From NCBI GenBank assembly GCA_022843345.1, contig JALHNW010000021.1, positions 1-13,485 of the forward strand: 13,485 nt of DNA. The letters are read 5' to 3'. Within the stretch, counting starts at the first letter, position 1. Each line of letters begins with the position of its first letter. The notes beneath the pieces were generated by a model. That model did not search any database and was not told where the DNA came from. It saw only the letters and a program-made list of their open reading frames with translations. Shown here one piece after another: positions 5,601-12,878 of the stretch. The stretch comes from Rubritepida sp. Lineage in GTDB: Bacteria; Pseudomonadota; Alphaproteobacteria; Acetobacterales; Acetobacteraceae. The position numbers and the translations under genes are program-made.

Positions 5601-6557
5601 TCACTCCGGCCGCAGGTTCGCTGCTCGCACCACCGCGCCCCACTTCTCCGAATCGGCGGCGATCAGCGCGCCCAGCGCCTCGGGCGTTGAGGGCGCGGGG
5701 TCGGCGCCCATGCCGGACAGGCGGGCGCGGATGGCGGGTTCCTCAAGCACCTCGACCACTGCGCGATTCAGTGCGGCGATCATCGCGGGCGGCGTGCGCG
5801 CAGGTGCGGCCAGCGCGACCCAGAAGGTGCCCATCACCTGCGGGAATCCGGCTTCGGCAAAACTGGGGACGTCGGGAATGGATGGCACGCGCGCCGTCGT
5901 CACCGCCAGCGCCCGCAGCCGCCCGGCCGCGGCATGGGCGGCGCCGGAAGGGATCTGGTCGAACAGCATGTCCACCGTGCCGGCCAGCAGGTCGGTCAGC
6001 GCGGGGCCGTTGGAGCGATAGGGCACCTCCTGCCAGGTGATGCCCGCCGCCTGCTGGAACAGCGCGGCGAACATGTGGGACGACGAGCCGCTGCCGCCGG
6101 TGGCCAGCGACAGCCGGTTCGGTTCCGCCCGCGTCAGCGCCACCAACTCCGCCACGCTGCGCGCCGGCACGCGCGGATGAACGATCAGGATGTTGCCGGT
6201 GTCATAGATCTTTGACACTGGCGCCAGGTCTCGCAGGGTGGAGAAGGCCAGGTTGCGGTACAGCCCCGGGTTCACCGCGAAGACGCCCGCTGTGGCCATC
6301 AGCAGCGTGTGCCCGTCCGGCTCGGCGCGCACCACCGTCTCGGCGCCGATGTTGCCGTTGGCGCCAGCCCGGTTCTCCACGATCACCGGCACGCCCAGCT
6401 TCTGCCCCAGGCGCTCGCCCAGGACGCGGGCGATCACGTCCGTCACGCCGCCGGCGGCGAAGGGCACCACCAAGCGGATCGGCCTGCCGGGAACCGGCTG
6501 GGCCTGGGCGGCACCGGCCAGGAAAGGGATAGCCAGCAGGGGGCGGCGTGGCGTCAT
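5601..6557 (-). CDS. Bug/TctC-type tripartite tricarboxylate transporter solute-binding protein
   Basis: A complete 318-residue periplasmic receptor. A short leader (MTPRRPLLAIPFLAGAAQAQ) has an AQA-type cleavage site near residue 19. The first pocket loop is VPFAAGGVTDVIAR (31-44), the second is ENRAGANGNIG (61-71), followed by EVPYRSNGPALTDLLAGTVD in mid-protein and a normal terminal helix ending VVRAANLRPE. The start ATG overlaps the TGA of the upstream reductase gene (ATGA), implying translational coupling; GGAGA lies about 9 nt upstream. It is the last gene of the minus-strand operon that also encodes an AapJ-like ABC receptor, so one transcript carries receptors of two transporter classes. 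The ligand is unknown; an amino-acid-derived carboxylate is a guess from context. Confidence 0.93.
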   Translation of the reverse strand: MTPRRPLLAIPFLAGAAQAQPVPGRPIRLVVPFAAGGVTDVIARVLGERLGQKLGVPVIVENRAGANGNIGAETVVRAEPDGHTLLMATAGVFAVNPGLYRNLAFSTLRDLAPVSKIYDTGNILIVHPRVPARSVAELVALTRAEPNRLSLATGGSGSSSHMFAALFQQAAGITWQEVPYRSNGPALTDLLAGTVDMLFDQIPSGAAHAAAGRLRALAVTTARVPSIPDVPSFAEAGFPQVMGTFWVALAAPARTPPAMIAALNRAVVEVLEEPAIRARLSGMGADPAPSTPEALGALIAADSEKWGAVVRAANLRPE

Positions 6558-7555
6558 GGCAGTGCGTCTCCGGCCAGTTGAAGCAGGGTGGCATGGCTCG
6601 TGGGGTCCAGCGGCACGCCGTGCGCCAGGGAATCGCGCCGCGCGGCGTGGCGGCGATCACCGGGCAGCCGGTCGTTGCCTGCATCGGCCAGCGCGGCGCA
6701 GAGCGCCTCCATGCGCGCCCCGAATCCCGCCGCGGGGTCCACCAGCAGCAGGAAATGCCCGCCCAGCGAGGTGGTGGCAGTGCCGGCCGGCGAGGCATCC
6801 TCGAAGGCGAAGGACGCGCCGGTCAGCGCGGCAGCCAGGACTTCCACCATCACTGCCAGCGAGGCCCCCTTGGGCCCGCCGAAAGGCAACAGCGCCCCGC
6901 CTTCCAGGATTGCCTTAGGGTCGGTGGTAGGCTGGCCGTCGGCGTCGCAGCCAACGCCCGGCGGCACCGCGTGTCCGCGCTGCGCCGCCAGCAGCACGTC
7001 ACCCTGCGAGACGATGGAGGATGACTGGTCCCACACCAGCGGCGGCACGTTCGGCCGCGGGGCCGCGAAGCCCATGGCGTTGGTGCCGGTGACCGGCCGT
7101 CCGCCGCCCCAGGCCGCCATGCGCTTCTTGCTGTTCACGCAGGCGAGGGCGACGAAGCCCTGCTCCGCGAAGGGCTCGATGTCGGGCCACAGGGCGGAGA
7201 AGTGGTGCGAGTTGCGCGTCAGCAGCAGCGCGGCGCCGGTGGCGCGCGCCATCCTCATCAGGCGTTCGCGCTGCGCGGCGATGACGGGCTGTACGAAGCC
7301 GCGCCTGGCGTCCACCGTCAGGGCCGCCGGCCGCTCGTCGATCACCGCGGCCACCGCCTGCCCATCGGCCCAGCCGATGCGCAGCGAGTTCACCAGCGCC
7401 GGCAGGCGCAGCAGCCCGTGGCCCCTCACCCCGTCGCGCTCGCAGGCGGCCAGGCCGGCTGCCACCGGCCCGGCCTGGGCCGGCGCCATCCCGGCACGTT
7501 CCAGCGCCTGCGCGACGAGCCGCGCCAGCGCCTCGACGGGCAGGCGGATCGTCAC
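6554..7555 (-). CDS. dpkA: DpkA-like cyclic ketimine reductase (malate/L-lactate dehydrogenase superfamily)
   Basis: 333 residues of the Ldh2/MDH2 fold, which reduces 2-oxo or 2-imino acids with NAD(P)H in the cytoplasm. Landmarks are GVRGHGLLRLPALV (42-55), NSHHFSALWPDIEPFA (115-130), the GTNAMGFAAP segment, SQGDVLLAAQRGHAVPPG (183-200), DGQPTTDPKAIL and LLPFGGPKG (222-230). At the site where malate/lactate enzymes carry the lysine of 'GKI' this protein has Asp (D186, QGDV). H46, R50 and D186 have the same spacing as His54, Arg58 and Asp194 of Pseudomonas delta1-piperideine-2-carboxylate/delta1-pyrroline-2-carboxylate reductase, as I recall that structure. I therefore favour cyclic ketimine reduction (to L-pipecolate or L-proline) over malate or lactate oxidation. 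It starts with GTG overlapping the upstream TGA (GTGA); a separate ribosome site is not evident. Confidence 0.8.
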   Translation of the reverse strand: MTIRLPVEALARLVAQALERAGMAPAQAGPVAAGLAACERDGVRGHGLLRLPALVNSLRIGWADGQAVAAVIDERPAALTVDARRGFVQPVIAAQRERLMRMARATGAALLLTRNSHHFSALWPDIEPFAEQGFVALACVNSKKRMAAWGGGRPVTGTNAMGFAAPRPNVPPLVWDQSSSIVSQGDVLLAAQRGHAVPPGVGCDADGQPTTDPKAILEGGALLPFGGPKGASLAVMVEVLAAALTGASFAFEDASPAGTATTSLGGHFLLLVDPAAGFGARMEALCAALADAGNDRLPGDRRHAARRDSLAHGVPLDPTSHATLLQLAGDALP

Positions 7556-8589
7556 CGGTTCGGCGGCGCGTAGAGGATGCCGCCCTGGGTGTGCAGGCGG
7601 TTCATCCCGCGCTCCAGCCCGATCGGCGTGTTGGGCCCCAGGTGGCGCTCGAAGATCTCGCCGTAGTTGCCCAGCGCCTCCACCAGGCGCAGCCCGTAGT
7701 CGGCCGGGGCGCCCAGCAGCGGGCCCAGGCTGCCGTCGGCGCCCAGCAGGCGGCGGATGGCCGGGTCCTGGCTGGTGCGGAACAGCTCGCGCGCATTGGC
7801 GCGGGTGATGCCCAGTTCCTCCGCGTTCACCAGGGTGAAGAAGGACCAGGCGACGATGTCGAAGAAGCGGTCGTCGCCGTGGCGCACCGCCAGGCCCAGG
7901 GGCTCCTTCGAGATGCGCTCGGGCAGGATCAGGTGCTCGGCCGGGTTGGGCAGGGTGGTGCGCTGGGACGACAGGATGGTGCTGTCGAAGGTGATGGCGT
8001 CGCAGCGGCCGGCGCCGTAGGCCTGCGTCAGGTCGGCCCGGTTCTCGATCACCAGTGGCGTGAAGCGCAGGTTGCGGGCGCGCATCCAGTCGGTGATGTT
8101 CAGCTCGGTCGTCGTGCCCGGCGGCACGCAGATGGTGGCGCCGTTCAGCTGCGCCGCGCTGGTGATGCCCGAGTTGCGGCGCACCATGATGCCCTGCCCG
8201 TCGTAGAACACCGTGGCCGGGAAGTTGAAGCCCAGCTGCGCGTCGCGCTGCATGGTCCAGGTGGTGGAGTTGGTGGCGACGTCCACCTCGCCCGATTGCA
8301 GCGCCGGGAAGCGCGCCTGGGTTGAGAGCGGCACGATGGTGACGCGGCTGGCGTCGCCCAGCACCATCACGGCGATGGCGCGGCACAGGTCCACGTTGAA
8401 GCCCTGCCACTCGCTGCGGCTGTCGGGCGCGCCGAAGCCGGGGTTGGTGGGCCCCTGCACCGCGCAGCGCAGCGTGCCGCGGGCGCGGATGGCCTCCGCC
8501 GTGCCGCCCGCCTGCGCCTGCGCCGCCGCGGGCCAGGCAGCGGCCAGCCCCAGGGCCGCGAGGCCCGCCATCGTCCAACGCCTGATCAT
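7552..8589 (-). CDS. aapJ: AapJ-like general amino-acid ABC transporter substrate-binding protein
   Basis: A 345-residue periplasmic receptor. The leader MIRRWTMAGLAALGLAAAWP ends at an AQA-type site near residue 27. The mature protein follows the AapJ/BztA pattern: RGTLRCAVQGPTNPGFGAPD, WQGFNVDLCRAIAVMVLGD, a 'RF-ALQSGEVDVATNSTTWT' segment, FYDGQGIMVRR, PPGTTTELNITDWM, a YGAGRCDAITFDST segment, 'LILPERISKEPLGLAVRHGDD', and GNYGEIFERHLGP near the end. AapJ homologues bind a broad range of L-amino acids and feed the AapQMP permease/ATPase, which is not in the window. AGGAG lies about 9 nt before the ATG. It sits 14 nt after the flavin oxidoreductase gene and overlaps the reductase gene, so the captured amino acid is probably the substrate of those enzymes. 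Confidence 0.9.
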   Translation of the reverse strand: MIRRWTMAGLAALGLAAAWPAAAQAQAGGTAEAIRARGTLRCAVQGPTNPGFGAPDSRSEWQGFNVDLCRAIAVMVLGDASRVTIVPLSTQARFPALQSGEVDVATNSTTWTMQRDAQLGFNFPATVFYDGQGIMVRRNSGITSAAQLNGATICVPPGTTTELNITDWMRARNLRFTPLVIENRADLTQAYGAGRCDAITFDSTILSSQRTTLPNPAEHLILPERISKEPLGLAVRHGDDRFFDIVAWSFFTLVNAEELGITRANARELFRTSQDPAIRRLLGADGSLGPLLGAPADYGLRLVEALGNYGEIFERHLGPNTPIGLERGMNRLHTQGGILYAPPNR

Positions 8590-8603
8590 TCCCGTTTCTC
8601 CTC

Positions 8604-9959
8604 TCACAGCACGCCCTTGGTTTCGTCGCCGCGCAGCTCCGCCAGCAAGGCGGGGTCGTCGTAGCGGCCGAGGGTGAACAGCGGCGCATAGGCGGGGCGC
8701 GGCGCGCCCTGCATCCAGGCCGCACAGAGCGAGCCGGTGGCCGCAGCCGCCATGGTGCCGAACCCCGAGAGCGCGCCGGCCATGAACACGCCCGGCGTGC
8801 GCGCGGGGCCGATCAGCGGCCAGTTCTCCGGCGTCATCGGGTACCAGCCGCCGTAATGGCGCGCGCCGCGCGGCAGCCGGCCGACATAGGCCTTGAGCGA
8901 GGGGTTGAGGCGCGAGGCGCCGCGCAGCACCACGTCGGGGAAATGCGGGTCCACCGGCGGCTCGGCGGCGCGCGGGTCGCCGGGGGCCCGGTTGTAGGCC
9001 CAGCCCAGCTTGAGCCAGGTGCCGCCGTCGCCGCCCTCGGGCCGGCAATGGATGGCGCCGGGCAGCGGGCCGGCCAGCGGCGCGCTGGCGGGGTCGGAGA
9101 GCAAGATCTCCCGCTCCTCCTCCGTCCAGTCCAGGGCCTGCCCGTCGAGGTCGATGGTGAAGGGCATGTCGCGCGGGATGGCGCGCTCGCGGTCCTCGAA
9201 GGCGATCTTCTGCTGGAACACGTTCACCAGCGGCACCTCCTCGCCCAGCATCTCCGCCACCTCGCCGAAGAAGGGGCCGGCGGCGTTGACGATGCGGTCC
9301 GCCCGCAGCGCCGTTCCGTCCGTGAAGCGCAGCGTGAAGGGCGCGCCGCCCTCGATGCCGGCGAGCGTCGCGCGCAGCAGGCGGCCGCCGGCCTCGCGGA
9401 TGCCCTCCAGCATCCAGGCGCCCATCCCCTGGCCGCTGATGTCCCCGGCGCGGCGGATGTGCAGCACCGTCCGCACGTCATGCGCCCAGGAGGGGAAGGT
9501 CCGGCGGATCAGCGCCTGGTCGGTCAGCACGTCCACGCCGTCCGGCGCCGCCTCCCAGTCCGCCGAGAGCGGCGGCTGGTAGCCGATGCCGGAAGCGCGA
9601 TCGTGGAAGCGGATGCGGCTTGCGGCGCCCTCGCCGTAGCCCCGGCGCAGCTCGGCATACAGGTCCTGCGGGTCCTCGCGGCGCGTCACCAGGGCGTAGC
9701 CGCGCCGCGTCATGTGCAGGCGGTTGCCGCTCTCGCGCGCGATCTCCTCCATCAGCGTGATGCTGTCATCCGTGAATTGGCGCATCACCGGGTGGGGCCA
9801 CCAGTTGCGGTAGTTCTCGCCCGACTGGGCGGAGGTCATGGCCATGGGGTCGCCCGCATCCACCAGCACCACGCGCGCCACGCCCTTGCGAGCGAGGTAA
9901 TGCGCCACGGCGATGCCGATGCTGCCGGCGCCGATCACCGCCACGTCCGTCGAGTCCAC
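8604..9959 (-). CDS. DAO-family FAD-dependent oxidoreductase
   Basis: 451 residues with an N-terminal FAD-binding Rossmann motif (VAVIGAGSIGIAVAHYL, residues 7-22, with acidic D34 closing the second strand) and the D-amino-acid oxidase-like fold seen in sarcosine, glycine and D-amino acid oxidases and dehydrogenases. Further landmarks are TSAQSGENYRNWWP (42-55), the 'VNAAGPFFGEVAEMLG' segment and a C-terminal FAD segment with GALSGFGTMAAAATGSL. Such enzymes oxidise the C-N bond of an amine or amino acid to an imine. The start is GTG at 9959, with GGGAGAG about 7 nt upstream; the Rossmann motif begins within ten residues, which supports this start. It is first in the minus operon, directly behind the divergent promoter. 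The substrate is unknown; the ketimine reductase in the same operon suggests a D-amino acid or cyclic imino acid. Confidence 0.9.
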   Translation of the reverse strand: MDSTDVAVIGAGSIGIAVAHYLARKGVARVVLVDAGDPMAMTSAQSGENYRNWWPHPVMRQFTDDSITLMEEIARESGNRLHMTRRGYALVTRREDPQDLYAELRRGYGEGAASRIRFHDRASGIGYQPPLSADWEAAPDGVDVLTDQALIRRTFPSWAHDVRTVLHIRRAGDISGQGMGAWMLEGIREAGGRLLRATLAGIEGGAPFTLRFTDGTALRADRIVNAAGPFFGEVAEMLGEEVPLVNVFQQKIAFEDRERAIPRDMPFTIDLDGQALDWTEEEREILLSDPASAPLAGPLPGAIHCRPEGGDGGTWLKLGWAYNRAPGDPRAAEPPVDPHFPDVVLRGASRLNPSLKAYVGRLPRGARHYGGWYPMTPENWPLIGPARTPGVFMAGALSGFGTMAAAATGSLCAAWMQGAPRPAYAPLFTLGRYDDPALLAELRGDETKGVL

Positions 9960-10054
9960 CTGTCGCTCTCCCGCTTGATGTATCCAATCCTATTTGTATT
10001 GCATAACTCCGTGCAAGCCTTAAGGTCAGGGCTGCGCGAGGCGGAGGGAGCGGC
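9960..10054. promoter_or_regulatory. Divergent promoter region between two flavin oxidoreductase operons
   Basis: These 95 bp separate the GTG of the minus-strand oxidoreductase from the ATG of the plus-strand one. Positions about 9975-10010 are strikingly AT-rich for this genome and include TGTAT twice (9979-9983 and 9996-10000 as TGTAT/GTATT) and GCATAAC. That is what a promoter and operator region would look like. I could not fix a convincing -35/-10 pair. The plus gene has GGAGGGAG as its ribosome site, the minus gene GGGAGAG. The GntR regulator encoded in the plus operon is the obvious candidate to bind here. Confidence 0.65.
9974..9988 (-). promoter_or_regulatory. Candidate GntR operator, copy 1
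   Basis: CTTGATGTATCCAAT on the plus strand, ending 14 nt before the GTG of the minus-strand oxidoreductase. It matches the sequence at 12900-12914 at 13 of 15 positions, in the same orientation relative to the downstream minus-strand gene. The ends are TTG...CAA, which fits the dyad style of FCD-type GntR sites only loosely. Binding is an inference. Confidence 0.45.
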
Positions 10055-11212
10055 ATGGCCGACGTGGTGGTGGTGGGCGGCGGAGCGATCGGCTGCGCAG
10101 TGGCCTGCTTCCTTCGGATGCGCCCCAGCCCACCTCGCGTGACGGTGATCGAGCGCGACCCCTCCTACGCGCTGGCCTCCACGCCGCGCGCCTCGGGCGG
10201 GGTGCGGCGGCAATTCTCCTGTCCGGAGAACATCCAGCTCTCCAATTTCTCCATCCCTTTCTTTGCGGATTTCGCCGAGGCAATGGCGGTGGAGGGCGAA
10301 CGTGCCGACATCAACTTCCGCCAGGGCGGCTACCTCTTCGTCGTGGATGGCCGCGGCACGAGGCTGCTGGAGGAGAACGCGAAGGTGCAGCGCGCCCATG
10401 GCGTGCGGCTGGACCTGCTGGACCGCGCCATGCTGCGCGACCGCTTCCCCTCCATGGTGGTGGATGACCTGGAGCTGGCAGTGCACACGCCCGAGGATGC
10501 CTGGGTGGACCCGCATTCGGTGCAGCAGGGCTTCCGGCGCAAGGCGCGCGCCCTGGGCGCCGAGTTCCTGGCCGAGGAGGTCACCGCCATCGAGCGCGAC
10601 GGCCCCCTGGTGCGGCGGGTGCGCTTCGCCTCCGGTGGCGAGGTGCCGGCCGATTGGGTGGTGAACGCCGCCGGCGCCTGGGCCGATACGGTCTGCGCCA
10701 TGGCCGGCATGCAGAGCCCCATCCGCCCCATGCGCCGCTTCGAGCACTACTTCGAATGCGACACCGCCATCGAGCCCCTGCCCTATGTGAAGGACCTGGA
10801 CCGTCTGGCCTTCCGCCCGGAGGGGCGCGGCTACACCGGCGGCAAGCCGGACAGCGACGAGCCGCGCGGCTTCAACTTCGAGGTGGACCATGGCTATTTC
10901 GAGCGTGTGGTCTGGCCCGCCCTGGCCGAACGCTTCCCCGCCTTCGAGCGCACGAAGGAGAAGTCGGTGATGGCGGGCCTGTACGACCAGAACGAGCTGG
11001 ACGGCAACGCCATCATCGGCCCCTGGGCGGAGTGTCCCACCTTCCTCATGGCCGCCGGCTTCTCCGGCCACGGGCTGATGCACGCGCCCGGCGTGGGGCG
11101 CGCCATCGCCGAGCTGATCATGGATGGCGGCTTCCGCTCCATTGACCTCGCCCGGCTGGGGTGGGATCGCGTCGCGCGGGGCGAGCCGTACCGCGAACGC
11201 GGCATCCTCTGA
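10055..11212 (+). CDS. DAO-family FAD-dependent oxidoreductase (FOXRED1-like)
   Basis: 385 residues. The FAD Rossmann motif is VVVVGGGAIGCAVACFL (4-20) with acidic E33. ASGGVRRQFSCPENIQLSNF follows, a signature shared with FOXRED1-like and sarcosine/dimethylglycine-type oxidoreductases. The middle has a 'WVVNAAGAWAD' segment and the C-terminal FAD segment is AAGFSGHGLMHAPGVGRAIA. The family oxidises amines or amino acids at the C-N bond. The protein is clearly different from the 451-residue flavoenzyme on the other side of the promoter, so this is not a simple recent duplication. GGAGGGAG about 6 nt before the ATG supports the start. It is first in a two-gene operon with the GntR regulator 17 nt downstream. 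The electron acceptor (oxygen or the respiratory chain) cannot be told from sequence. Confidence 0.9.
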   Translation: MADVVVVGGGAIGCAVACFLRMRPSPPRVTVIERDPSYALASTPRASGGVRRQFSCPENIQLSNFSIPFFADFAEAMAVEGERADINFRQGGYLFVVDGRGTRLLEENAKVQRAHGVRLDLLDRAMLRDRFPSMVVDDLELAVHTPEDAWVDPHSVQQGFRRKARALGAEFLAEEVTAIERDGPLVRRVRFASGGEVPADWVVNAAGAWADTVCAMAGMQSPIRPMRRFEHYFECDTAIEPLPYVKDLDRLAFRPEGRGYTGGKPDSDEPRGFNFEVDHGYFERVVWPALAERFPAFERTKEKSVMAGLYDQNELDGNAIIGPWAECPTFLMAAGFSGHGLMHAPGVGRAIAELIMDGGFRSIDLARLGWDRVARGEPYRERGIL

Positions 11213-11229
11213 CGCAGGGAACGGACCGC

Positions 11230-11868
11230 ATGGAGGGATCGGGCTTCACCACCGGCGCGCTGGCCACCGCGCTGCGCGCCGACATCGCCGAGGGCCGCCT
11301 GCTGCCAGGTGCGCCGCTGCGGCAGGAGGAGCTGGCGCTGCGCTTCGGCACCAGCCGCATCCCGGTGCGCGAGGCCCTGCGCACCCTGCAGGCCGAGGGG
11401 CTGGTGGACTACTCGCCCAACCGCGGCGCCACCGTCGCCATCGTCACCGATACCGAGATCCAGGAGATGCTGGAGGTGCGCATCGCGCTGGAAAGCCATG
11501 CGCTGCGCCTGGCCATCCCCAACGCCGCCGACGCCGATATCGCCGCCGCCCGCGCCATCCTCGCCGAATACGACGCCGCCCCCTCACCCGAGAGCTGGGC
11601 GGCGATGAACTGGCGCTTCCACTGGGCGCTCTACCTGCCCTGCGAGTGCCGCCGCCTGCTGGACGCCATCGAGCGCAACTTCAAGCATTTCAGCACTGCC
11701 GCGCGCACCAAGATCTCGGCGCTGGCGGGAAAGGACCGGCCGCAGCGCGAGCACCATCGCCTGCTCGACCTGGTCGGGCGCGGCCGCGCGGATGACGCGG
11801 TGGCGCTGCTGACGGAGCACATCCGCGACACCCAGCGCTCCATCCGCGCCACGGGCCGCGCAGGCTAG
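11230..11868 (+). CDS. GntR-family transcriptional regulator, FCD subfamily
   Basis: A 212-residue regulator. The N-terminal winged helix-turn-helix is complete: LATALRADIAEGRLLPGAPL, RQEELALRFGTSRIPVREAL, then RTLQAEGLVDYSPNRGATVA. The helical FCD domain starts near residue 74. FCD domains bind small carboxylates and often a metal through an Asp/Asn and three His; the likely ligands here are N127, H131, H175 and H197, with Asn in place of the more common Asp. The ATG at 11230 is chosen because GGGA lies upstream and the DNA-binding domain begins soon after it; an in-frame ATG at 11161 would lie inside the preceding gene. It is cotranscribed with the flavin oxidoreductase and probably controls the divergent promoter, and perhaps the convergent Bug gene, in response to a pathway acid. 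Confidence 0.92.
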   Translation: MEGSGFTTGALATALRADIAEGRLLPGAPLRQEELALRFGTSRIPVREALRTLQAEGLVDYSPNRGATVAIVTDTEIQEMLEVRIALESHALRLAIPNAADADIAAARAILAEYDAAPSPESWAAMNWRFHWALYLPCECRRLLDAIERNFKHFSTAARTKISALAGKDRPQREHHRLLDLVGRGRADDAVALLTEHIRDTQRSIRATGRAG

Positions 11869-12878
11869 GGATTGGCGGTGATGCCGGCGGCGCGGATCAC
11901 CCGCGTCCACCTCTCAAGGTCGCTCGCCACCAGCGCGGCGTAGGCCTCCGGCGTGCTGCTGCGCGGGGCGGCGCCCAGCGCCTCGATGCGAGCCACCACG
12001 GCCGGGTCGCGCAGTGCCTCCCCTGCCGCCGTGTTCAGCCGGCGTAGGATCGCTGGGTCGGTGCCGCGCGGCGCGTTCATGCCAGCCCAGGAGGTGCCTT
12101 CCATCTCCGGAAAGCCGGCCTCAGCGGCGGTGGGCACCTCGGGCAGAGCCGGGTGGCGCCCGGGGGTCGTCACCGCCAGCGCGCGCACGCGCCCCACCCG
12201 TAGGTGCTCGGCCGAATTGGGGATCTGGTCGAACATCAGATCCACATGGCCGGCAATGACGTCGGCGATGGCCGGGCCGTTGCCCCGATAGGCGACATGG
12301 GTGATGTCGGCGCCGGTGAGGTGGCGGAACAGCTCGCCATACAGGTGCGTGGTGGTGCCGGTGCCGCCGGAGGCGAAGGAAAGGCTGCGCGGCCGCGCCA
12401 GCGCCATGTCGCGCAGTTCCGCCAGGGAGCGCGCCGGCAGGGCTGGGCGCGCCACCACCACATGCGCCGTCTCCCACAGCAGCCCCACTGGGGCCAGCCC
12501 GCCGGGGATGTCGAAGGTCAGCCCCTGGTACAGCGCCGGGTTGATGGTGACCAGGTTGTTGGTGGCCAGCAGCAGGACATGGCCATCGGGATCGGCCCGC
12601 GCCACGCGCTCGGTGCCGATGGTGCCGCCGGCGCCGGTGATGTTCTCGACCAGCACGCGCTGGCCCAGCAGGGGGGTCAGCGCCTCGGCCAGGATGCGCG
12701 TCAGCGCGTCGCTGCCGCCGCCGGCTGCGAAGGGCAGCACGAGGCGGATGGGGCGCTGCGGCCACGGCGCCTGCGCCCTGGCCGGCAGGGCCGCAAGCCC
12801 GCCTGCGAGGCTTGCCAGGGCAGGTGTCACAAGGGCGAGCAGGCCGGCGTGGAGCGCGTGGCGGCGGGACCGGGTCAT
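11865..12878 (-). CDS. Bug/TctC-type tripartite tricarboxylate transporter solute-binding protein
   Basis: A 337-residue periplasmic receptor with a long leader: MTRSRRHALHAGLLALVTPA, then an alanine/leucine-rich core ending at AQA near residue 37. The pocket loops are VLPFAAGGGSDALTR (47-61) and VENITGAGGTIG (77-88); the ITGAGG form differs from the RPGANG or RAGANG of the other copies. AYRGNGPAIADVIAGHVDLM and the C-terminal helix ending VIRAAGITANP are normal. The ATG at 12878 is chosen because CGGAG lies about 8 nt upstream and a charged n-region follows; an upstream in-frame ATG at 12956 would put 26 residues in front of the leader. Its TAG and that of the GntR gene share the palindrome CTAG at 11865-11868. 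It has its own promoter region carrying the motif also found upstream of the oxidoreductase. Confidence 0.92.
   Translation of the reverse strand: MTRSRRHALHAGLLALVTPALASLAGGLAALPARAQAPWPQRPIRLVLPFAAGGGSDALTRILAEALTPLLGQRVLVENITGAGGTIGTERVARADPDGHVLLLATNNLVTINPALYQGLTFDIPGGLAPVGLLWETAHVVVARPALPARSLAELRDMALARPRSLSFASGGTGTTTHLYGELFRHLTGADITHVAYRGNGPAIADVIAGHVDLMFDQIPNSAEHLRVGRVRALAVTTPGRHPALPEVPTAAEAGFPEMEGTSWAGMNAPRGTDPAILRRLNTAAGEALRDPAVVARIEALGAAPRSSTPEAYAALVASDLERWTRVIRAAGITANP

Noticed and set aside
6554..7555. Plain malate or lactate dehydrogenase annotation
   Set aside because: The lysine of the GKI motif is replaced by Asp186, and the surrounding sequence follows the ketimine reductase pattern.
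7556..8725. Extension of the reductase frame upstream into the binding-protein gene, giving a 723-residue product
   Set aside because: Family similarity begins only at the GTG at 7555. The upstream part is an alternative frame of the AapJ-like gene, rich in R, H, G and A.
8856..10142. 428-codon plus-strand open frame across the flavin oxidoreductase and divergent promoter
   Set aside because: It is antisense to a well-supported flavoprotein and runs through the promoter region into the next gene out of frame.
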